This document shows positions 1 through 15,519 of a stretch of 64,000 nt of DNA, in pieces. Source of the stretch: Breviolum minutum Mf 1.05b.01 (lineage: Eukaryota; Sar; Dinophyceae; Suessiales; Symbiodiniaceae). Each line of letters opens with the position of its first letter. Within the stretch, counting starts at the first letter, position 1. The DNA lies in NCBI GenBank assembly GCA_000507305.1, contig DF239830.1, positions 75,956 to 139,955 on the forward strand, given 5' to 3'. The position numbers were made by a program, and so were the translations under genes. The notes under the pieces were generated by a model. It worked only from the letters and a program-made list of their open reading frames with translations. It searched no databases and was not told the origin of the DNA.

Positions 1-3
1 CAA

Positions 4-35
<32 letters not shown>

Positions 36-75
36 ACAACAACAACAACAACAACAGCAACAGCAACAACAACAC

Positions 76-109
<34 letters not shown>

Positions 110-288
110 CACAGCAACAGCAACAGCAACCACAGCAACAGCAACCACGGCAACCACAGCAACCACAGCAACCGCAGCAACCACAGCAACAGCAACCACG
201 GCAACCACAGCAACCACAGCAACCACAGCAACCACAGCAACCACGGCAACCACAGCAACAGCAGCAGCAACAGCAACAACTACTACCA
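1..288. repeat. CAA/CAG/CCA trinucleotide tract
   Basis: An imperfect run of CAA, CAG, CCA and CGG triplets fills the left edge of the window and probably continues beyond it. It stops directly against the last exon of the helicase gene, whose sense strand would read it as TTG, CTG and TGG. I see no gene in it. Confidence 0.9.
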
Positions 289-3200
289 TTACCACCTACC
301 ACTACTGCTACTGCCACTGCTATTGCTACTACTGCTGCTACTACCACTAATATCATTCCCGCCTCCTCTCCCTCGTTTTGAAGCAGCCCAAGCAAGGTGT
401 CCAGATTCTGCCAGGTGTTGTTCCAACTGAGACTTGTTCATGAAGCCTTCAAAACATTCCAAGCATCTCCAGCGTACCGGTTTGGTCAACTTTTTGGCTT
501 CAAGTTCTAAATCAGGAGTGGAGACATCCAAATGTCCTGTCAATATCAAGTGTTCACGACAGCTTTTCCAATCTCTGAATCGTTCACCGCAGTCAGGACA
601 CTCATGTTGATGTTGGATCTGGGGCGAGAACTCAGCGGTTTTATATGCCACCGTCTGTTCAACAGAGTCTCGAACTGCAATAGGTTGTAAAGCTTGGATA
701 TCAGCATTTTCATCCAACTCATCTTCAAAATCAGCATCATTCAAATTCTCATCTTCCTCATCCTTCTCATCCTCTACAAGCCGCAAATTGGGACGATGTC
801 TGATCCACATCACAGGAAAGGACTCTGCACCATAGAGGCCACCCAATGACTCAATACTCTCAGCATCATTGACTAAAGTAATGAGATCATCAAAATCCTG
901 TTGACTTTCTTCATCTTCCCATAGTAAAATTTCTTGTCCATCTGGATTGGTCTCAGCTGGACTGACTAAATTTTCCATGATATTTCTGCGAATTCGATTC
1001 ACTTTATCCAAGGTCACCATGCCAGGTAAGTAGCGCCGGAAGAGCACAGGGTTTCCACCTTTGCGTTGGAAACGTAAGCCCATTAAGGCTGCATGAGATG
1101 TCAAAGTCGAACCACCAGGACCTTGACCAAAGCCTAACTCCAAGGAGATACCCACAGGGCACCTCAAGTATCCAAGCTTGGAGTTCAGAATCCCCATAAT
1201 CCTGATGATTTTGACTTTTAAGGATATTTCGACATTATCTGGCGCAAGAAATTTTGCTGCCAGCAAATATGCAACTTGACATGTTGGAATGGACCAACTG
1301 AAAAAAAAATATCTATGAGAATCTGCGTACATCCTTTGACTTTTGCACTTGCAAGGCACATGGTGATGAGTGCGAAGATCAATTGTTCTGCCTCAAGGCT
1401 TTGTAAACCGACCGAGTGGACTCAAAGCCAGGTTGGCTGGGCTTCAAATAGTAACGTAATATTATACTATAGATAATATGACATCAAAGGATGATATATT
1501 CTCCTGTTTGTGACATGTGTGGCAATTCCATGCAATTCCCTGTTCGGTTCAGGAACTCTTTTTGAATACCTTGGATGATTTTGAAATTTCAATTGATTTT
1601 TACCTGCCTTTCTTTATGTGTTTTAGGTGCCTTGTGATTTGCAGCAGCCAGGGTCCTGTTAGCATTGTCGAGGAAATTGCTGCAAGTTCCATGGAAGAAA
1701 CGCTATAAACCATCTACAGTGTCCCCAGTCCAAGCAAATAGAACGACAAGGACGAAAGAAAAATGAAACAAATATTTCAAAAACTTGCTCTGTGAATCTG
1801 ATTGCCATCAGCAATGTAGCATTGTCTACCCTTGCAGCACCAAACTCAGAGAGCGTCATGTCAGAAGCCACACAGGCAAAGGATTCATAGCCCAATGGTT
1901 GATCAGGACTCACCACGTGACATGGAAAGCCTAAGGGTTTCTGTTCACTGAAGATTCCAGGCATATACCGCCGGTTTCCACGAGCTTCGTGTACCACACT
2001 GAACCTCGGGGTTCTAGTGCAATGCTCACCAAGCTTCCATCATCTGAAACTGAGAAGGTTCAATTTAAACAAAGAAGTTGGATGATGTATCGATAACTCA
2101 ATACCTTGTGATATGTCAGTCAATATGTACAGTAATATTGTTTTCCGGACTTCTCGATTCCCCAGTTGGATGTAGATGATTGATGCTTGTGAATGTAGCT
2201 ATTTTAAATGCGTTGGTTTTTGCTTCTGTTTCATATTTTTCGCTGGGGGACTCCAATTCATAGGGCGACACCGCCCGAGCAAACTCTGCATCTCCCACTG
2301 AGAAGCGACGAGGGCCACCCGCCGACATGTGACACAAACGGGGTGCCATGTTCACAGCGTTCAGCCGCGGCTCTTCTGGAGGTCCTAAACCCATGCTACG
2401 CACATCATGCCGACGTGAGACCAGTGCAGATCCAGTGGGGATGCGATCTGCCTCTTCCTGATGGAAATGTCACAAAATTGAAGTGATCATTAAAACCTGA
2501 TCAAATAAAATGAAATAAAAGTGACACAAAGGTTTCAAGGATTTAGGTTCTGCAATCAACATGTTTGAAAGCAAATCACAATTTTTGGACTCGGTTTGCC
2601 CGTCCTCATTGAATCTCACAGCAATGAAGCGATTACTCTGCGCCACTTGATCTGGTTCTTTGCCAGTAATAGTCTTGAATAGCCGTGACAATGCCTCCTC
2701 AGATCGTTTGATCCCATGCTGTGGAATTAACACGGCATCTTGTGAGGCAAGTCCACTTGGCTCCAACATCTCCAAGGCATCCAACATGGCATCCACATCC
2801 TTCGATCTCGTGTGATTGCCCACCAACAAATTCTCCGAGAAGGCAGCGGCCAACAAGGCATAGAGTTTGGAGGCCGGGGCCCGAAACACGGCACCCACCG
2901 CTGGCACGTAGTCGTCATTTTGCAGCGTCCGCTGCTCCTGACGGGTCTTGTCCGGCCGACGAAGAAGCAAGACCAGGCCATGCAAATCGGCACGCACACG
3001 GCAGGCCAAGGCTTCATCGCGCTCGCTGCAACATAAGTCACGGCAGCGAATGGCCAAGTCAGCTACAAAGGACACGAAGGCTGTCATGCGTGAGGGATCA
3101 ATGGCAGCATCTTTTTCCAGCATATTGGTTGCACGAAACCACCTCTGTGGCGTGCTGCTGTTCACAGGCGTGAGCTTCAAACGCCTGAGCCAGCCTAAGA

Positions 3201-5435
3201 AAAGTCGTAGCAACGCCATGGGTTCCGAAAAGTGTCCCGCATCAAAGAAGCGCCATGTCGCGGCTGTTTCTGCCAACTGTGCGGTGAAGTCATCAGGATC
3301 TTGGAAGCCCAAACGTGAAGGGTTGGAGAAAGGTGAGGCCGTACTGCAAGCTGCTGCCATGACCACTGCTTCTGCAGCACAACCAAAGTGACAACCAAGC
3401 CAAACTAAACGACAAAGTTGGATATCCAAGGGCAAATATAACGCCAAGCGACCCAACACTGTGACCTTCAGCTGAAGAGAGAGTGAGAGAGGGCAAATTG
3501 CATCATAATGGGTGCCCAAGTGAGGGAAGCAGGACTACTTAGAGGGCTTCTTTCAAATATCTTTCGATCTGAAACTGCATAAATTCGAGTCACGAGTCTT
3601 TTCGTCAATTTCAAGGCCTTTTTTGTGATGTTTTTTTGTTGGCTGCTTTGGGGTAGTCAGTGATACTGCAGTGATACTCATGTCATCTCACATCATCGTA
3701 ACTTTTTACAACACTCCCCTCTGAATGTTTCAATGCGTCTCACAAACCTTCCAGGAGCTTGTGACTTGTCATAAATGCTTAGAGTTTGCTGACATAGAAA
3801 AGGCTCAAACATCAAAAAATGGACAGACAGACCCTTTCATCCCTGTCACCTTTAAAGAAATACAATAATCTTACAGTAGTATGTTAATATGCATGCACAC
3901 AGTGATTAACATAGAAACAAAATATATGTACCTTTGTGTAGATAATAATAGTAGTAGTGACTCAGTCATCAAAACAAGGCATCCTAAAGAAAAACACCTT
4001 GGAAACAACTCACGAATGCCATTAACAAAGATCATCTCCACCCAGTGACCTTCGCATTTGGAGATTCCTCCGTCAAGACTGCCAATTGTGCCAGTTGATA
4101 AACAGCAGCATCAATGGCCTCTGTCATGGGAGGGGCCAGCAATTGCTTCAGCAACTCTCCTGGTGTCCCAAGGGCGGGGCCAGATATTTTTGACCGATGG
4201 ATGGACTATTCCAAATGCTGGCTGGAATTGGATGGAAAAAAATCAAAACACTTTCGGGAGAACAAAACGCCATGCAAAATCACGGACATTTCATGGCCAC
4301 ATGTTTCATTCCATTCCGACTTGAAGTGACTTCTATAGGCCAAAAAAGGTAAAGTCAAGTCCCTTGTTCACACAACAGTTTGTGAAAATTCATGATTCAT
4401 ATCGTCGTCGCCTGGGGTGGCAGCTTCCAAACACAATTGTTCTGCCAGTTCTTCATCATTCTTCACCACTTCGGTGAGGCCATCTGCAATGCCTTTGGCT
4501 TTCAGGTATAAGGTCGTCAAAGGTGTCCGAAGGATCTCAGGCACATCATACTCACGCAAGGCACTAAAGAAACGTTTGGGCACCATACGGATACACCATC
4601 CAGGTTGTGTTCGGCCAGCACGACCTTCACGTTGCAAGCAGGCCGATTTAGCACACCATTGGGCTGAAATCTTGCACAAACCCATTTGACTCGGATCACC
4701 AATGCTGGTCTTGTGTACACAAAAGTCAATGACACCAATGACTTCAGGTAAGGTGAGAGAAGACTCTGCGATGGTGGTGGCTAGAACCACATTACAAATG
4801 TTGGATGGTGGTGTTTGGAGTACCAATTCTTGATCTTCTTGTGCTACTTGAGAATGCAAAGCAAAAAGCCGAAACTTGATGCCACCGCTGCTTTCCACCA
4901 TGTCATTCTGCAGTTTGGTGGCATGTGGGGGCTCTGCAAGGGGACCCTCCATTCCTTGAAACTCTCGAAATTCATCTAAATCCTCCTGCTCTTCCTCCTC
5001 ATCATCTTCTGTGAGTTGTTCTGGTTTGGGGGGCACATAGCCCATATTGACCGAGCCAGCTGTAGGTAAGTTCCAATATAACCAACTGTGCATCCTCACC
5101 AAGTCAGCATAACCAGGAATGAACACCAGAATAGTGGAACCTCCCTCAGCAACTTCTGGGATCAGTTCCTGTACAATTTCGCGGATCGCTGGAGGCACTT
5201 TTGCCATGACTTGGCTTTCCAAATCTTCTTCAGATTCGCCTTGGCTGCGGGCTGCCGCAGATTTGGTGGAAAAAAACATGGTGATAGAGAAACAATAAGC
5301 ATTGCAAAACAGTTCCTCATAGTGGAGATGTAACGTGCTTAAGGATTCCTGGTTAGCGAACCCTACTTCTCTATCAGTGTTATTGGTGTGCGTTTCATCC
5401 TTGAGTATGAGAGTTTGAAGACGGTGACGACCACA

Positions 5436-5466
<31 letters not shown>

Positions 5467-7036
5467 ACAACAACAACAACAACAACAACAAACGTCGCAA
5501 CAAACCACCCTATCGCCTAGAGAATTCAGTGTTTCCGCTTTGAAGGCTGCTTTGGAAGCCTTCGCCAAACGCTTCTTCAAATGCTGAGGGATGTTTCCGC
5601 CTGGTACACGACCATCGGCCAAGTCGTCCAAGTATAGGACATTCACTGGGAAAAGCCGACCACCAACATACAGAGGCTGAGGTGGCTTTTCCGAAAATTC
5701 CGCAAAGTAGTTGCCAAAAAAATCCGCCTCCATAGTGGCAGACATCAATAAGACACGCAAATGGCTATTGATGCGCATAATGAGGCGCATCATGAGGAGT
5801 AACAACTCCATATCTGCACTGCGAATATGAGCCTCATCAAGGATCAAATGTGTCATGCTTTTCACACTTTGAGGATTGGCGGTCAGCCAACTCAGAAGGT
5901 ATCCAGCTGTCACAAAAGAAAGGTGATCTCCAGGTACTGTCTCTCCTCGAATCCGATATCCCACCTCAACGCCCATGGTTAAACCCAACTCTTCGGCTGT
6001 TCGCTTGGCAAGGCTGGTCGCTGCCAAACGCCTGGGTTGAGTCACCATGACGTTGCAAGGCTCCTGTTTGGTAGCAGCATTGCGGATCAGGAATTGCGGC
6101 ACTTGGGTTGATTTTCCACAACCCGTGCCGCCGATGATGGTGACCACGCGATTCTCAGCTACCTGGTGGCCGGTTGTCTTAAAACAAACGCAACAGAATA
6201 ATATACAATAATTTGAATAGATAACTTCCCCGTCGGTGGGGGCCCTCATCGATTTACATCCATTTATGTATGAAAACGCATTGAAGCAGTAATTACTATG
6301 GGAAGACCATGGAAATTACCTGCTTCCCACAAGACTTCTTTGGACAGCCCACCTGCTTCAAGATCTCCTCTTGCATACCACAAATCGGCAATTCCTCATG
6401 CTCCACCTGACGCTCACTACATGATGCTGGCGGTGGTGTTGGCTCCTTTGGTAGCACTTGAAAGGCTTCCAGACCCATCATTCTTTCAACTTGATCCATC
6501 TCCTCGGAGTCATCTTCTTCGTCCATGTCCTCTGAGGCTTCGGTGGTATCGGAGGAAATGTCGTCCTCATTTTCGGTGATGGTTTCGGGAGGAGTTTCAG
6601 TTGAGGTCTCAGCCACTTCGAAGGCAATTTCATCACTTGCAGCTTCAATGCTTTCATCCGCTTCAGAAGATGGTTCTGCAGGCACTTTCTTTTGGTCAGG
6701 AGGATCAGGATCCCCTACTGCTGGTTGTATCACAGGTTTCTGACTCTTCACTGGTTCTGCTGCTGAAGCAGCTGGTAGCACAGGTTCTTCCACATGCACT
6801 GGTTCCTCAATGGGTGCTTCTTTGCTGCCCTTGGACACCACTGGTGGTTCATCCCCGCCACTGCGGCACTGCACTCTGCGCCGAGAGCGGACCACCACCG
6901 CGAGCCCGAGCCACTGCGCGGTCCTCCAACACCTGTCACGACGGCATCGCCGGCGTGGTGGCGCGAGGACTGGGAAGCTTCGATGGAAGTGGATCACAGG
7001 ACAGTGGCGAACATTGTCAGCCAGAATGATCGACAT
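289..7036 (-). CDS. DEAH-box RNA helicase with two C-terminal C2H2 fingers, 8 exons
   Basis: Exons right to left: about 7036-6353, 6162-5517, 5239-4412, 4159-4050, 3465-2497, 2457-about 2240, about 2012-1805 and about 1268-289. The first five junctions keep frame exactly. Exon 1 is acidic and ends in LPICGMQEEILKQ, a Q-like region. Exon 2 is RecA1: motif I GGTGCGKST, Ia TQPRRLAA, II DEAH, III SATM. Exon 3 is RecA2: IV ILVFIPG, V TTIAESSLTLPE, VI QREGRAGR. Exon 4 is the winged helix and exon 5 the HA2 bundle. The VIDFC block and the W-x2-K-x3-C spacing before motif VI resemble TDRD9/spindle-E helicases, which use ATP to remodel RNA. The last exon carries two C2H2 fingers (CPDCGERF and CLECFEGF), then a Ser/Gly-rich tail made by a repeat. 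I see no clear Tudor domain. The start codon and the last two junctions are uncertain. DEAH helicase is nearly sure; the subfamily is an inference. Confidence 0.88.
5434..5491. repeat. (CAG/CAA)n microsatellite in a helicase intron
   Basis: CAA and CAG triplets followed by pure CAA, inside the GC-AG intron (5240-5516) between the two RecA domains. The minus-strand poly-Cys reading frame over it is an artefact of the repeat. Confidence 0.9.
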
Positions 7037-7525
7037 TTTGGAAATTGAGCCATCCTGAAGTTTGACCGACCAATGAGATTCTGTGGTAAGATGTGTTGAA
7101 ATGTCTTGTATCTTGCTTGTTTACCATCCAAATTCTTCTAGTTTCTCTCTGAATTTGCACGTTTGATGCAAGGAAGCACAGTGTGGAGGGTCAGCAGGTG
7201 CAACATCCAGCAAAAAACTCCCTCCACTCACTAAGCCGTTGAACATCCCTTTGTTTCTGCGCTGAAAACGGTCAGTCTGTGTGTACTGACCACATGCGCA
7301 AGTTTACTAGCTGTATAAGTGATCACCTGCCTCAGAGACATTCACTTCATGTACCTCAGACGGAAACAATATAAAGGATCCAGGGAATCAATTTGGAAAG
7401 AAAAAATGGTATGAAAGTCTCAATTTGACCATCAAGAATGCAAAAAGTCAAACTTTCAAGGACCAAACAGTTGAGATTCCATATTTCATGCAGTTTTTCA
7501 GAGATGACTTTTCTGTAGCACCGAG
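7037..7525. other. Spacer between helicase and ubiquitin-fusion genes
   Basis: About 490 bases with no coding-like frame on either strand. Because both genes read leftward, this holds the 3' end of the ubiquitin-fusion gene and the promoter side of the helicase gene. I recognise no promoter or polyadenylation motif. Confidence 0.5.
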
Positions 7526-10226
<2,701 letters not shown>

Positions 10227-10375
10227 TTCTGCGTAGCGAAGGAGCGAAACCAACCGAATTGTACAAGCAGATGTCCCAAAAGCGTCTTCGAGCCCAACGA
10301 CGGTGTTGTGAATGGAAAGCACTCAAAAGATATTATGTTTTGAAAGTACCCTCCAAATAAAATTGATGAAAACTA

Positions 10376-10747
10376 TCAAGTACAGTCTTCCAAGAAAGAA
10401 TGAGTCAGATATGTGAGGTCAAATATGTGAGAATTATCATGAAAAAAAACATCCAAGTTTTGATGTCTGTCTGCTGAAAAAAATTGGGGGGAATTCATGG
10501 TCTCAGCTTCCCTGTCACACCAAGCTTCGGACTGAAGCCTCCCGGTTCGGTCCACCAGGGGTGGTTCCTGGTGCCAAAGCTGATCAATGGCAATTTTCTT
10601 CAGGAAATCTCCCTCTTCCCTCCTCCAAGTAACCCCTTGCCCTTTGTCCTTTGTGCGAAGTGCGCTTGGTATATTTGTGGTGCTCGACCATCTAATAAGG
10701 GTGGCAAACTGGTTCTGTGACGAAGATGCCTGGTAACATGAGAACAC
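10376..10747 (-). CDS. Possible coding exon(s), unrecognised
   Basis: An open minus-strand frame with QNQFATLIRWSSTTNIP and LWHQEPPLVDRTGRLQS. Composition is coding-like, but borders are not fixed and no family is recognised. It is upstream of the ubiquitin start, so it would belong to the next gene. Confidence 0.3.
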   Translation of the reverse strand: MFSCYQASSSQNQFATLIRWSSTTNIPSALRTKDKGQGVTWRREEGDFLKKIAIDQLWHQEPPLVDRTGRLQSEAWCDREAETMNSPQFFSADRHQNLDVFFHDNSHIFDLTYLTHSFLEDCT

Positions 10748-11147
10748 TTGCCAAGGATCCGGGGGGATTCGAAAAACAACACAGCAGTTGTTTGTGATCT
10801 TCCCCTAGCAGCTTCATCACCAAATCATCCACCAAACAATGACAGTCAGCTGACTCGCAGTGGAAGCAAGCCAGAAGTACAAGCCCTTCGTTCGCGCGCG
10901 GGCCAAGTGGAGGGACACCATCCTATAGCCGTCGGGCAGTGATCTATCAAGGGTGAGACGGTGGGAGGTTTGCAACATTTCCTCTTTGAACCAGAAAGAT
11001 CTTCAAAGGTTAATAAGTACAAGGATCTCAAAAAAAAATAGGCATCTATAAAAACACCTAACATGGCATACAGTTCCATCTGCTGGAAATCCGCGTTGAA
11101 ATTTATGTCTTACAATGGAGCCCTTCCAACCTTTTTTGCAGAACTAC

Positions 11148-11290
11148 CTTCTCCATCCACATGGTGCACCTGTCATCCCACATTGGAGCAACATCAGTCA
11201 TGTTGCTCTTGTCTCGAGGCCTTTCACAGCTGGCTGCACTGCACCACGTGCTGCAATTGCAAATTCTTCCCTCGCACTCGAACATACTTA
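11148..11290 (-). CDS. Candidate exon, unrecognised
   Basis: The minus frame reads RPRDKSNMTDVAPMWDD and ends MWMEK at a GAGAAG|GTAGTT donor. It includes a Cys-rich part (CEGRICNCSTWC). A plus-strand frame over the same bases is also open, so coding status is unsure. Confidence 0.35.
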
Positions 11291-11954
11291 CTTTCATTCC
11301 GGGACCGTGTCTCGGAGACCATTTCCATCCATTTACATGATTCATCAGAAGAGGATACCAGTACAGACCGGTTTCGGATGATAGCAGATAAATAGCATGT
11401 AATCACAACATATCAAAACATATAGTAACTCTAGACTATAGTAAAATTTCAAAACAAATAACAACATCAACATATCACAACATATAGTCGTACAATTCCT
11501 AAATTTCTCTGATTTTCTTCAATTCTTCACTTCATCTCAGAGCCGCCAGTTCCAACCCCCACCTCTTCTCAGAGGTTTCGGCCCTTTCTAAGCATCCTTC
11601 CTATGAGATGCTGCCACTAAGCGCTTTCGAGCCATCATGGCGGCCATGGCCGATGCAGGGCAGCTGGGTTTTTTCTTGTGATTTTGCTGTCAAACATGGC
11701 ACCTGAAAACAATGGCAGTAGTTTCAACTGTTCGCTTCTTCTGTGCAAAGGTGGGATGAGGTGGGATGGGTAGGGTCTGTAGGCAACAGCCGTCCTCGCC
11801 AACGACGGGGGCGAAGATATCAACGACCTTCAGCGAAATTTTGTCCAAAACACGAATTTCAATACAATTTAATAGGGCTCAACAGATAGAAGATGAAGAT
11901 AGTGATAGTGAGCTAAAAGGGCCCATTTGCAAGATAATGACTTGGAAAAAAAAA

Positions 11955-12110
11955 TGAGCCAACTCACTGCCATCCCAACTGCAGGAATGTATGTCAACGC
12001 GAAACCTTGGCCAGTCAAATTTCCCAAGGCCTGGCAAACTGCACCGTGAAATTCAGATGAGACCATGGCACCAACACGGCTGCAGAAGGGGGTCGGTTTT
12101 TGTTGGTCAA
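11955..12110 (-). CDS. Candidate exon with a membrane-like segment
   Basis: The minus frame reads PTPFCSRVGAMVSSEFHG, then CQALGNLTGQG, then a hydrophobic stretch FALTYIPAVGMAVSWLIFF. This resembles one helix of a multipass membrane protein. No family is assigned. Confidence 0.4.
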
Positions 12111-12681
12111 CGTGCGGGGTGTTTTGGTCGCACGGAACTTGGGTTCACTCGACTGCTACTGCAAGATAAGCCCCAGGCTCTCAGTCACCAGCTCTCAATC
12201 TCTAAAGCACAGGCATTGGTGCCATTGGTGCCAACAGCAAAGAATTCCCAACTTCAGATTGAAATCTAATAATGAGTTGAAATCTTACATGCATGTAGGG
12301 GCTGTAAGGGATACAAATGTACACGAATCATACGTGTGAACTTCTATGCCTGGAGCTTCATAAAAAGCCGCCTTTTTCAAGTGGCCTGAAACCTATGCAA
12401 TCTATGAAGTCGAAAACACACCTGCCCTTTTAGGGCAGGATGTCACCTCATACAATGCATATAGAAATACAGGTAATTCCCGTTGGCTTTCAACACCTGG
12501 AAACTGTGAGACATGGCTTGGTGTCAACAGTTCAAGGCGAATGATGAAGAGATGATGAATCCCACAATGGAATAGGCAGTGATCCAAAGTTCGAATGCAA
12601 ATCTGATTGAATTCCTGTCACTTATCTTTATTCCATCATGTTTGATGATACTGATATTGAAGGCACTTGTCTGCAGTCGTC

Positions 12682-12867
12682 TTATTGCCCAAAGAGATCT
12701 ACTGAAGTGTTACTGATAAAAGGATGGCGCATCCAACAGCAGTACCTACATAGTAACTTAGTACTTGAATTCTCATGCTCTTGTCCATCACGATTCTTCA
12801 TACCCTCCAGCAAAGTCATATAGCAGTTCCCAACGTCCCTTATCCGAATCCAAGAGAAAATACACAT
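12682..12867 (-). CDS. Weak candidate exon
   Basis: The minus frame contains NCYMTLLEGMKNRDGQEHEN, which has a coding-like residue mix. The borders are not fixed. The flanking 12.1-12.7 kb shows nothing else. Confidence 0.25.
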   Translation of the reverse strand: MCIFSWIRIRDVGNCYMTLLEGMKNRDGQEHENSSTKLLCRYCCWMRHPFISNTSVDLFGQ

Positions 12868-13189
12868 TTACATACATTTACAAATTTGATGGATTGTCCA
12901 GCAATCATTCAGGTCTCTAGAATAGTTTATCGAAGATGTCCGAAATATATAATCACCCTAAAAGACATGGTACACGCCTGCTGTGAAAAGTGTGTTGTTT
13001 GGTCTTCTCTCATGTTTCTACCAATGGAATTTGTTGATCATCGAGAAAACCCGTTTCTGGTGGTTTAGCTGCAAAGTACGCAAAAAGCTGCTTTTCAGTT
13101 CTTGTTTTAGCGGTGCACGAACCGGGAAACATGGCACCAGAATCGCGAAGTTGATTGTGTCACAGGATCTGTTCTTCTAGCAGCGGTAC

Positions 13190-13370
13190 GCACGCGTTGT
13201 TTCAGATAACATCCATGTGCTGTCAGGCTGTCCGGGACTTGTGTGCCAGGCAACTTGGTTCCATTCACTATGACTTTCTTGGCCCATTCTCTTCCGGAAC
13301 AGATCATTGTACGCACGGAACAGCTCGTTTCTTAGGATTTTTGGATATGACGGCATTCAACCCCACCCTG
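13190..13370 (-). CDS. Candidate exon, unrecognised
   Basis: The minus frame reads RNELFRAYNDLFRKRMGQES followed by HSEWNQVAWHTSPGQPDS. A second frame over the same bases (EWAKKVIVNGTKLPGTQVPD) is also open, so the true frame is not settled. Confidence 0.35.
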
Positions 13371-13549
13371 CATTGCCGGCCGAAAGTTGGTCTACAGGAG
13401 GAATGATCAAGAAACGAATGTATACCCTCCTGGAACCTGGGAACCAACACATCCTGTCGCTTTTCCAAAGGTGGGATTCTTAGATTATTATGTGGAAAAA
13501 CACCCCTGGTAGATGGACAGCAAGACATCTTGGTGATTTTGTTCGTGTC

Positions 13550-13720
13550 GTGTGCCAAGTGACCACCAAGTCGGTGCAGCCACGCGATTCCATGCCCTTT
13601 GGTGGACCATCTTCAACGCGTCCCCAAGTGGACACACCTCAACAGTGGAGAAGACAAGCTTAACACGACACCAGAAGTCTTCAACTTTGACATCAGTGGT
13701 TAGCGAATGGATAAGCCTAG
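13550..13720 (-). CDS. Candidate exon, unrecognised
   Basis: The minus frame reads DVKVEDFWCRVKLVFSTVEV, then CPLGDALKMVHQRAWNRVA. It is coding-like but unidentified. The 13.75-14.1 kb stretch to its right is AT-rich with no coding signal. Confidence 0.35.
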
Positions 13721-14137
13721 CACAATACATTTTTATGCTTGCACATGTTTGCACATATCATTAGATAGAATGAAACTGTAAAATCCGTAAAGACATGTCA
13801 TGACATGACGTATACACATCTCAAGATTCTATTTATATCACGATATTTCCAATAAATTTCTATATGATATGCTGTACTGTACTGATCAATCCCCAAAATC
13901 TGAAGTTCTCAAGATTTGGAACCCCCAAAAAAATGGACAAATCCCACCCCCTTTTTCACTCCCTCTCAGGCCCCCGGGTCATACCTCAGTTTCGTGGAAT
14001 TCCTCGTGTGGATCCAGCCATCACCGGTTTGCCCGGATCATACCGCATAAAGGGAGGCCCCTTCTGCTCCTGAAAAATGGCCAAATTTCCCGAATGATGC
14101 ATGCATTTTCCACTAAACTCACTGATCACTCACTGAT

Positions 14138-14310
14138 TCAATGATGATCCACATTGACCACCCGAAGGATTTGGTAAGAATCACCCAACTGCACCATGCT
14201 GAAGCTGAAAGCTTTGAAGGGTCCTTCACAACTTCTTTATCGCCACAGTCTCTGAACCAGTCGTAGCGCTTTTCAAACCTTAATCTTTTCCATGCAGCCA
14301 GCGGCAATGA
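14138..14310 (-). CDS. Candidate exon, possibly C-terminal
   Basis: One minus frame reads AAWKRLRFEKRYDWFRDCGD and KEVVKDPSK; another reads KAFSFSMVQLGDSYQILRVV and stops soon after at VNVDHH. The two may be successive parts joined by a short intron, or one may be spurious. Confidence 0.35.
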
Positions 14311-14469
14311 CATGCCCAAATGTTCATGAATAGGAAACAGGAATCAAATGCAGTGTACTTGAAAATCTATGAAGTCTAGGGACCACAACAAAAATTACCA
14401 TCACATACCAAACAAACAAAATGATTCCGGAATCAATCTGAATCTCATGAATTTCGCCAGCCATTTACC

Positions 14470-14670
14470 TTGATCATCATCCACAATCCTGCCTCCGAGC
14501 CACTGTTCACAAACCATCCTCAGCATGTAAAGGAGCCCAACAAAACGACGAAGATCAAAATAAAAAGCAAGCCTTTTGGTTTTTGTGGGATGAGATTGGT
14601 GTAGTTGATCTGATTGATGTGACTTTAGCCTTTCAGAATTTGGCATAATTTTGTAGAATCGTATATGATC
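14470..14670 (-). CDS. Candidate exon, unrecognised
   Basis: The minus frame reads TKRLAFYFDLRRFVGLLYML, then RMVCEQWLGGRIVDDDQ, ending at a CAAG|GTAAAT donor. Coding-like, no family recognised. Confidence 0.4.
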
Positions 14671-15224
14671 GTTCATGGTTGCTATAGTAACAGAGAGTTA
14701 CGAACGAAGCATGATCACAAACAAATCTCATCTCTGCTCTATAAAATTGCATATGTTTATATACTGTAGATATTGTAGATATTCTAGATGCTGTAGATTA
14801 TATGTTGTAAATATTGTGTGACTATGTAAATTTACATTGCATATGTTACACATTGCTCTACAGCTTGCGACCTATGCATGGCACCAAGGTCAAGCAGTCC
14901 GGTGCGCCCAAGCTGCTTGTGGCCATGGTGTCTCATATTGGGATCCCGTCCCAGTTCTACGTCCGTCATCAAGCGACGGAGGTTCCTCCGGCAAAGACTG
15001 ACGAAACCATCTTTTGTGAGACCTCCTTTTTGCTGATTTCACAAACAAATCAAGCTGAGACCTACATGTTGTGTTTGTATCATATTTGTACATGACATAC
15101 GTATACAATAGAAACACATTATATAGTTATATATAAATATATACATACACATGATTACATCTGTCTTAGGGTTCAAAATATTCAATAATTTCAATTGCAA
15201 TCATCTCAAATCTCCAGCAAACTT

Positions 15225-15360
15225 CATTGTTCCTGTCAAGTTCTTCACGCCACTTCAGCCTTCGGTTCAATTCCTGGGTCCATGGGTCCACGGAGGTTGC
15301 GTTGCGGATGCGGATGGATATGGCTGCTTTGGTTATCCGCTATTGGGAACTTCAAGGGGC
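15225..15360 (-). CDS. Candidate exon, charged helix
   Basis: The minus frame reads RITKAAISIRIRNATSVDP, then WTQELNRRLKWREELDRNNE, a charged helical segment. A plus frame is also open here. Coding is likely, function unknown. Confidence 0.4.
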
Positions 15361-15519
15361 CAATTGGGAAGGTTTGGGTGTGATTTTTTTCGTGCCATCG
15401 GACCCAAAACATCATCATACCTTGAGTTTGGCATACTCAAATATTTTTTTAGACGACATGGGTCCACAACATGTATGGCCCGCCTATATAACATGTGATG
15501 CTTTCTGGTTGAAAATCTG

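Noticed and set aside
6601-7058. Plus-strand frames opposite helicase exon 1
   Set aside because: They are shadows of the acidic minus-strand exon, which joins in frame to the helicase core.
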